Source: Phellopilus nigrolimitatus
Taxonomy: Eukaryota > Basidiomycota > Agaricomycetes > Hymenochaetales > Hymenochaetaceae
NCBI GenBank assembly: GCA_021029095.1
Contig: JAJOHG010000520.1
Span: forward strand, 1-15,546
Direction: 5' to 3'
Length of the DNA stretch: 15,546 nt
Under the pieces are notes generated by a model, which had not been told where the DNA came from, ran no database searches, and worked only from the letters and a program-made list of their open reading frames with translations. Each line of letters begins with the position of its first letter. The stretch's first letter is position 1. Below, piece by piece: positions 7,483-15,546 of the stretch. The translations under genes were made by a program, and so were the position numbers.

Positions 7483-10400
7483 TTAGCCGTCGGCAGTGAG
7501 ACAAACTGCGCGCATGGCTACCAACTGGCCATCGACGTTGTTGAAAGGCAACTTGACTGTGAAAAGGACGTCGCTCCGGTCATTGTTGAGGTAAACTGGC
7601 AGAGTGACCATATCCCCCGAAGACCCAGCACCGTCGTCTACCTGAATCCAGCGGATTTGCGAGGGATTGAGCCGCACGCTCTCGCCATCATTAAGGATAA
7701 GTTTATCTGATGACCAAGATGCCCCTTCGAGCACAAGACCTACAGATCAGGATAAGTACAAGCGAATTCAAGAAGCTATAAGGCTATAAAATAGCTTACC
7801 ATCGACAATGAAAGCTCCAGGATCGTTAACACGCTCAATGTCAAGCCTAAGGTCAAGCATTTCTAGACTCCACCTCTTGCGGTGCGCGACGGCCTGACGG
7901 GTAGCCGTGACATACGCTTCAGGGAAGAACAATCCTCCTAGCCACACTTCAACATGGTTCAGCCCATCCAGACTTGCGATGTGATCCAACTGAGCTAAGC
8001 GACGCGCAAGGTTCGGGATCCACTCTGAAACAGACACTGTCTTCTTCACTTTGTAGCGCAGCCAGTGCGTAGGAATAGTTCCCTTCGTCAGGTGGCTTAA
8101 GAGGTTGCGCAGGTGATTGGTCTGCTTCAAGGTGCCCTCGCACACTTTGATGACATCGGCGAGGTCCCTTCTAACTTGGCTAAGAAGTCTGAGTCCAACT
8201 TCGCCCTCCCGGGAGAATAGCCTACAGAGTGGATCTTGGTTGTCCAAAGATTGCTTTGATAAAATATTGAACGACTGCAATCAATGAATAAGTTTCTTCA
8301 GACGTTCCCAACAAGGAGGAAATTAGACAGACCTCAGGCAGAGCGCCGAGCCACTCTCGACTACGCTCAAGGAGAGCTCGCATCCAAGCGGGCTGCTCAA
8401 CTGTTTGCGTCTTAGCAGGACCGGATGGTTTCACTTCATCATCGACGTCATCGGCGAGGCTCCTCATCTTGCGTAGCTTTCCAAGCAGCTCGTTGCCTGA
8501 GAATGACAATGAGATATTTCAAATTGAAGAGGATTAAAACTTACTTTGCGCAACTGCAATCACACGCTCAGCCGTAGGTGGCAAGTTCAACCATGATGGA
8601 GGCTCTCGGTCCGGCAAGTCTTGCACCCATGACAAGAAATGGTCAATCTTGGTACCTTCTGGAACAGAAAGAACGACATTGCCGTCTGCACGAGGCACGA
8701 GGTCGAAATCCAAATTATACGCGGCTGGCGTGAATAGAGAGTCGACAAACGTATCAAGCAGTTTCTGATCAAAGTCACTGTCGACACGGCCACCGTACAC
8801 CGATTGCTTGATGAGCGTTCTGACAGCATCCCAGGGAATAGAAACAGGGTCTACATTAGCTCTGCCCTTGGCAACCGAATTCAGCCAGAGGTCAATTGTT
8901 CCGAACGCAGCGTTCATGTCCGAGTCATTGAAATCATACTTCTTGCTCCAGCCAAGTGGAACATAGCGCAGGCGCTCTTGGACCACCGCATGGAACCAGG
9001 CTAACAAGAAATACAATCGTGATTTCTCTGCAGGTCCTTGTACGAGCCTTCCCTGAGGAATGCCACGAAGTGAATCGAGGAGATTGGCCTTGATGCCCGG
9101 GGGTGGCTCATTCATGACGATGCGCGATTGTCTCAGAATATTAACGGGGATAACGGGGTTGGCCTCCATGGTCAAGAACAAGCGGAAATTACGGTTGGGA
9201 TTCAAGGTCTGGAGCTTCTTTTCCAATTGACCCAACCATGAAGGCGCTAGGTGCACATTTTTCAAAAGCACCCAAGTGCCTTGTCGAGCCGCCAGGGCAA
9301 TTGCCTGGTCTGCTAACGAGAAACCTTCTTGAGAACCCATGGCGACAGACGCGCACTTCATGCTTGAGTTCTGAACCAAGTTCTCAATGCGATAGCTGGC
9401 GTCGTAGCCAGTGACAGACACTAGGGCAAGTGGCGTGGCAGGGGGGATTTCATTCGCAATCGTGTCAGCCAAGTTATAATCGGACTCGGCCGATAAATCC
9501 TTTTCAAAAGCAATACGAAGGAATGCACCCATTGACTGAACAAGTCGATCGGGTCGGAAGCATTTGATGAGTAGTACATCATGAAGTGCCTTGGTTATGG
9601 CTGTGGAATAGCGAAATTAATCAGGTTTTCCAAGAGGTCAGTAAGTATTACTCACGTGTACTATGCTCCCACGGTGACGGCGTATATTTTTCAGGATCAG
9701 CGGACTCGAGGAAAGGCGCCCAGTCATTCTCATTGTTTTTAAGGTGAATCTGAACAGGCTTGAAAACAACGTGCTTTGCGTAGCTGTTTAGACGCCGTTG
9801 CTGCTCGGGAGAAAGGATGGAAGACTCGGGAGAATCGTTACCGGCGCCAGGCACCAGAGGAACACCTTCCCCGCTCTCCAACAAGAATTCGTATTCGTCG
9901 GAGAGATCTTCGATACCGCGCAGCTTGACTTGCGCAAGAAGCATTGCTAACATCACATGATCCTGATGTAAAAGCGCTCTTGATGTTCGCTTGAAAACGA
10001 CGAGGAAAAGGTCATCAAAGAGAATCTGACGACGTCGAGCGTAATCAGAAACGTTTTGCAAGTTGGGATTGTGATGAAGAATGTAGTCGAAGATGTCGAG
10101 GAAAAAGGATAGCGAAAACTGGTAGAAATGATTGACGAGATTAAGTTGCTCCAAAATGAAGAAAACAGAGCTGCACGCTTGAGCAATGGGCAGGTATTCG
10201 GCGGTGACCTGTTCAACTTCGCGCATGACGACATCTGTTTCTTCGACTTTTCGTGTAATGTCAGCAGCCTCTTTTTTCAGCGTTTCAAGTGTATTGATGA
10301 CCTTATCATCGTCCAAGATGTTGCCAGTAGACTCGTTGAGTGCTTGCAAAAGAAGCTTTTCCAAGGTGCGCAAACGAAGCCGGAACTCTCCTTGAACTTT

Positions 10401-13400
10401 CATGAGGTCTGTCCTTTTACGCTCCGTATCGGACCTCTCGACTTTAAGAACCTGGTCCAATGTTTGGCTCTGCAGACTACTGCGGGTCATCGTAAAGTTG
10501 ACGAAAGTGACTCGGCTGCAGATGTCAGGTGAGAATTCTACTGACGGATCTCGAGTCGAAAGAAACATGGTAAAGGATGGTGAGAAGTCGATATCCTGAC
10601 TACCAAGCCGAATGAGGACACGACCACCCGTTCGTCGAATTTCTTTGTTGAGAACAGCATTCAGTATTGGGTCCAGATTTTCAACATCTTGAATCAAGAG
10701 AGGATTGCCGAAGCGAAGCGCGCTCTCTAAAACCTTGAGGAAAGCATCATCAAGGAAACTGGTGACCGTAATTTTTCGCTCCTTGTACTCATTTAGAAGG
10801 AACATAGTGGCTTGACCAGTTGGATCAATGATGAGAGGATACCGGTTAAAGTGCTTGAGCATGATAGCATTCTCTATGCAGAGACTGTCCGAAGGCAATG
10901 ATTTCGATTGCCAGCTGAGACGGTCATCTGCAGTCGACAAGTACTCCGGGAAGGACAATTCAGACTTAAACTTGATGTTCGCTTCGGAGAGATGATTTGA
11001 CCACTCTTGCCACATTATTTCCCGGTAACGTTGATCGAAGAAACCGCCGTACGCCAAGAATGCAGCTGAGAGTAGCACGTCACCCACTATGGTGCTCATC
11101 TCATCATCAAAAGTCTGACTGCCAGCTTCCCAACGGGATTTCTCCGAAGACAAGCTCTCAAGCATGCGCATGCTCCGATCGACCTTGTTCTCGACGCGCT
11201 CCATTTCGGACTTGATCGACTGTGTTTCGCTAATGAGAAACGCATACTCCTCCTTGTATGTACGAATACTAGCTTCCAACTCCGCAATCATAGTGATGAT
11301 CGTAGAAGCCTGCTTCTTTGTGTCTTCCGCTTGTTCCTCCAGTGACTGGACTTCATTACGGAGAGGCTCCACTTTGTCCAGGATTTCGGAGAACCGAACC
11401 TGTGCCAACACCCATTTCACAAGAGGACCGCAAGCTTTACTCGCGCGATTGATCGTCTCGAAATTGAAATTAGAACGTGAGAGGAAGTCGCGCTTCATGA
11501 GATCGCGCAAAGGCTTTGTCATCTGTGTATTTGTGTCGAAGTTGACAATTCTCTGGATGAAGTCATCCCGACGAATAATCCCTTGAACTGTTCGCCAGCT
11601 GTCGATTTTGTGACCAAGAACTGTGCAAACCGACTCCATGGCCAGTTTAACAGCTTCAGGCGGATTGGCCATCGAACGCACTTCCTGCAGGTGTTGTCTT
11701 TTGATGTTACTCACGGCAGCCTGAGCGTCGAGCACAGCTGGTTCGGCATCAGCAAGGTCTGCCATGACAACGTTACGCCTTTGATCGATATGACGATCCT
11801 GCTCCACCAATGCTGCTTGAATCTTGATGGATGCTGCTTTCTTCTGCTCGGCTTCCTGCTGGTCAGAGACCATACGCTGAAGCTTCTCGTTTGCTTCAGC
11901 ATTCTTGGCCTCCAATTGTCTCCGTTTGATTGCAAGACTTTTGCGAAGCTCCTCGACTTGAGTTACTGTATCCTTGAGTTTGTCTAGACCAACGTGAAGA
12001 TGTCGCTGCTGCTCTTCCAGCTCGTCACGTTTTTCATTGTACAGCCTGACATACTGTTGGATGCTGAAGGAAGCAGTTAAAGAGAAATGAAACATTTTAT
12101 CAGAAGACCAGGAACTCACAAGTCGAGATAGTGTCTCGGAGTCACGTAATTGTATCGTCCTTGCCGCCTGCTCAACTTCTTGTTGATTTCGTAAAGCGAT
12201 TGATGAACATAGACAAGGCCATTCACGACAGCCGAGCGATGTGTTGGTGGCATAGACAATTGCCGATAGGCGATAGGGAAGTATTGAGGAGGACTATACG
12301 CTGGGAGGTCGAGATCGAGGGTAAAGGTGAGCTCTGCACCGACTTGGTAAAATGCCTGGTCAGGCCAGTCACCGAACCAGTCGAGAACACAACGATTGAA
12401 AAGTGCCGGTGAAGTAGCAGCTCGAGAGGCAAGACCATTCTCAGGAGGATTCATTGTAAAAACGACGTGCAAGTTCTTCGCAACCTGCTGGGTGAACCAG
12501 CGGTAAAGCTCTTCGTGTGAATCAAGCATAAGTCCATCACGCTGCGAACCTTCCTTGCAGGCTGTCATCAGAGCTGAATGTTCGTCTCCTTCGAATAAGC
12601 CGGGAACTTCGGCGTTCGCCAGCAGAGTGTTCATCCTTTCTAAGAACCCTGAATCCAAGACGTTGGATTCATCCATGATGAAGCAAATCTTCTCGCCCTT
12701 GCAACCAGCCCTGCGAAGAACGGTTCGCAGATCCTCGTCAAAATCTTCTCCCGTGTATTTATTTGAGACTTTTATCTGGAAAATACTCAAACCATTCATC
12801 CAAGCAACAAACCGAGACAGAGTCGTCTATGGGAAACACGTTAATTTCGGATTGTCAGATAAAGCGGACATAAATTCACCTTGCCACTACCACTGACGCC
12901 AATGAGTAACAAATGCCCTTGTATCTGTCGGAACACGCGATCGATGCGAAGGACGTGATCGAGCACGTCATTAAACAACACAAGTTGAACGTCAAGTTCC
13001 TCTTCATGGAAAACCCTGAGTCGCGCTTTGATATAATCACGTAGAATTTCGCGATCGACGGAAATATAGTTCTTCGAGGTCCAATTTGAAAAGAGAATCG
13101 GCCGTTCTAGAGCTTCGTCCCGAGAGATAGTGGGAAAATGCTCCATTGCTGTAGCGTCGATGTTTTCGTCCGTCCACAGCTTTTCATCCTCAGAAACAAG
13201 CCTATCCTGGAAAAGACGAAGTCCTTCGTGCGCCCAGACACGCACAAGACCTTCCACTGACAAAATTTCGAGTGGCTTAATGGCTTCGTACACACCACGA
13301 ACCCAACGGGTTAGTTCACGAGGACTATAGATGTAATGTGCCTGAACGTCCGACGTGAAGTGTTTTTGTGAGGCCAAGTAGAACGCCACCATCGAATCCG

Positions 13401-15546
13401 TGAGTGGCTCTGAATACGCTCGCAGGTTCGGAATCACTTTGAGCATTGCCCGATTATACGTGCCATAAATTTGCTTGAGTGAAATTTCTCCCGGGTAATC
13501 AACCATGACTAATGGAGCATGCCTCAGGAACCTATGCGAGAGTGGGACACGACCCGGATCTGTGGGCGGATTGCAAGCACCAACAAACTGGATCCTTTCA
13601 AGCCTAACCCATGCCATATCTGAAGTTCGGTAATAGCCACCTAATTCAACCAGCTGTCGCAAGAAAGAAATAACTCGTTGAGTGCCGTATTTGTCGGTTG
13701 CAGGCAAATTGATTTCATCGCAGAACACGACAAGCCATCGTCCTATCTGAATGGGTGCGAGAATGACGCCATTCGGGGTTTTTTTATACTCACAATATTG
13801 CTCGAAGGTTTTCAAGATCAGTTCAGGAGTGGTCGCACTAGAGAAGTTCAGACCGACGACCTCCATATCCGGAAGCTTGCGCAAGGCGCTGAAAAGGGTC
13901 ATGGTTTTACCCGATCCTGGAGGACCACAGAGCATCAAAGGTTTGTGTTCTGACAACCATGAGTAAAGAACCTCCTCGTGGCGAACGGTGTCGATTGTAG
14001 GAACGACGACATCCGACGCTGTGACGGCATGAGCCTCGATTTCGATTACAGGAACTCGTGAAGCCCAGGAGATCCATTCGCCCGTAGCAACTTGGACATC
14101 ATAGTCAATGAGCGAACTGCCTGCATTGAGAGGTGGTAAATCAATTCCAGTCTGCTTTCGCAAGAAATCACCCAGCTCTGCTCGAAGCTCCAGTCGAGCG
14201 TCTCCGGAGAAAGCCCAGATGATATTGACCAATAGCCGTTTTGTCACATACTGCTCGATTTTGTCGTTGCTGAGAGGGAAGTCTGAATGCTGAATGTTGT
14301 ACTCGATGACATTGCGGACTGTCTTGTTAATCAACGAGAACAATGTATTCAGAGCCCTCGTGTTCGTGAAGTCCATAATATGATCGATAGACTCTGCATA
14401 TTGCAGAGCAGAACTGATGACATCGCCGTCTGCAAAATACCGCTCAAGGATGGTGGCAATCTCCTTTTGAGTGATAAGATTAGGAGAGACCGACGACTCG
14501 GAAGATATAACATCTGTGCGTCTGGCGATGGGGGCTTCGAAAGAGTCATCCTCATCTGCATCGAGAGGAACACTTGAAAGAGTATCAAGGTAGTGTCTAT
14601 ATACCATGCTCGGCTCGACCACGTCTTCGCTGAACCAAATCATACCACAACGACTGACAGTAGCCAGTGTAGCGTACTTGAGGTGCTCGACTTCAAACAT
14701 GATTCGCACATTTGGAGGAAGGTTGAGACGTTCACCGTTTGGAAGTGTCAACAGCTTGTTATCGTCAAGAACACTGTTCAGGTTTTCCACCCACTCCGGG
14801 TCGACATCGCCGTCAAATATAATCCAGTGGCGCTTACCACTCTCCCCACGGACATCATCCACAATTTTGCGCAGGATATGTGTGAACAGTCCATCGTTCC
14901 ACTCGCGAGTAGTCGGATCCAGAGTTCCGTATAAAGCCTCCTTGTGAATAGCCTTCGGTCGATCACGTATGTAATACCCTCGACACCATCGAGGCGTTCC
15001 AGAGCAGCCAATAACACCCGCCAGGCATTCGTCTTTCCACTGCCGGAAGAACCGACCATCATCAACCCATGCTGAATTTTCTGGATTTGGTAAAGCTGGA
15101 GGATCTTTAATATCCAGCGTTCGGCAGTGACTAACCGGCGCTCGGCGCAAACGTTCAAAATCTGTTCACGTAGGGCCTCCAAATCAACAGGGAAGTAGTC
15201 AACGCCAGGGAAGACGTCGGCAAGGAGGCTGTATGCGACACGTCAGGATGGCTTACGACTAAATCAATCAAAAAGCATATACCTTGTAAGTAACGGAACA
15301 TCATCAGCGACTAACTTGGGCACAATTGTTTCAGTCACACTTTGAATGAGGATGACTTGCTCCGAGGTAGCATCTGACAAGTCTTCGACATCCTGCTCTT
15401 CCCCCGATCGGGCGGACTGCAATCGCTCCCGCTTAAGAATACCTGCGCTGGCTAATACAGCCTTCAGAGCACGCAGACCGAAATCGTAGTGTGGTTGGGG
15501 AGAAAGCTGCTCATCGCAAAGGTTAAAGAACGGGACGATCTTGGAC
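7483..15546 (-). CDS. DYN1: Cytoplasmic dynein heavy chain, C-terminal 2,559 residues (5' end outside window)
   Basis: Minus-end-directed microtubule motor for nuclear positioning and endosome transport. Exons: 15546-15283, 15228-12880, 12826-12120, 12063-9656, 9600-8545, 8496-8333, 8274-7800, 7739-7483; seven GT-AG introns of 48-60 bases. Counting from Ser at 15545: AAA2 Walker A GSSGSGKT 147-154, Walker B IIFDGD 224-229; AAA3 GPPGSGKT 523-530, Walker B VVFCDE; AAA4 GVSGSGKT 865-872, split by an intron after the Lys, Walker B ICFIMDES 918-925; stalk coiled coil 1112-1236; microtubule-binding domain about 1237-1335 with [15 protein letters not shown] and [13 protein letters not shown]; return coil 1335-1423; AAA5 with the usual degenerate P-loop LIIDPTGQA about 1517; AAA6 and WVLLKNVHL 2019-2027; C-terminal beta-rich domain ending ADG. 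All essential motifs are present. One base is missing at 14957-14958 ([14 protein letters not shown]). The AAA1 ATPase and tail are not in the window. Confidence 0.97.

Noticed and set aside
10128..10532. 134-codon open frame on the plus strand, and similar ones at 11164-11586 and 11583-11987
   Set aside because: They lie antisense to the dynein exons, have no recognisable motif and follow from the codon pattern of the coding strand.
1965..15546. A functional cluster linking RINT1/ZW10-type tethering with dynein
   Set aside because: ZW10 complexes recruit dynein in animals, but the genes lie on opposite strands with unrelated genes between them, and fungal gene order rarely implies shared function.
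1..15546. Mobile elements, CRISPR arrays, phage or defence systems, secondary-metabolite genes
   Set aside because: No terminal repeats, transposase motifs, regular repeats or biosynthetic domains were found by eye on either strand.

Overview
The window looks like a piece of nuclear genome from a filamentous fungus, most likely a basidiomycete (Agaricomycetes-like). The genes are all eukaryotic housekeeping genes, closely packed on both strands and cut by many short GT-AG introns of about 48-77 bases. The conserved blocks of the Mediator and dynein proteins read like their basidiomycete homologues. No bacterial operon, mobile element, CRISPR array, tRNA, rRNA or defence-type system was found.

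Layout, left to right. (1) At 1-412, minus strand, is the 5' part of a small multi-exon gene with a HAD-type start; it runs off the left edge. (2) At 604-1304, minus, is a complete four-exon beta-carbonic anhydrase of 174 residues. (3) At 1305-1964 is a 660-base divergent intergenic region with a TATA-like box and two perfect 8-base bZIP-type palindromes. (4) At 1965-5044, plus, is an eleven-exon RINT1/Tip20 homologue (about 825 residues), the ER tether subunit of the Dsl1/NRZ complex. (5) At 5249-6251, plus, is a three-exon glucose-6-phosphate 1-epimerase (296 residues). (6) At 6252-6761 is a spacer with no convincing gene. (7) At 6762-7266, plus, is a small three-exon Mediator subunit 9 homologue that carries a one-base frameshift. 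(8) At 7483-15546, minus, is the C-terminal 2,559 residues of cytoplasmic dynein heavy chain (end of AAA1/start of AAA2 through AAA6 and the C-terminal domain) in eight exons, with a second one-base frameshift. Its 5' end lies beyond the right edge.

The genes do not form one pathway. They cover CO2/bicarbonate chemistry, retrograde Golgi-to-ER trafficking, hexose-phosphate anomer balance, transcription and microtubule transport, as expected of ordinary fungal gene order. The points most worth checking are the two single-base lesions in otherwise intact conserved genes, the partial gene at the left edge with its 17-base microexon, a GC-AG intron in the RINT1/Tip20 gene, and two stop-free introns divisible by three that could be retained in frame. 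I do not see a new biological system here.
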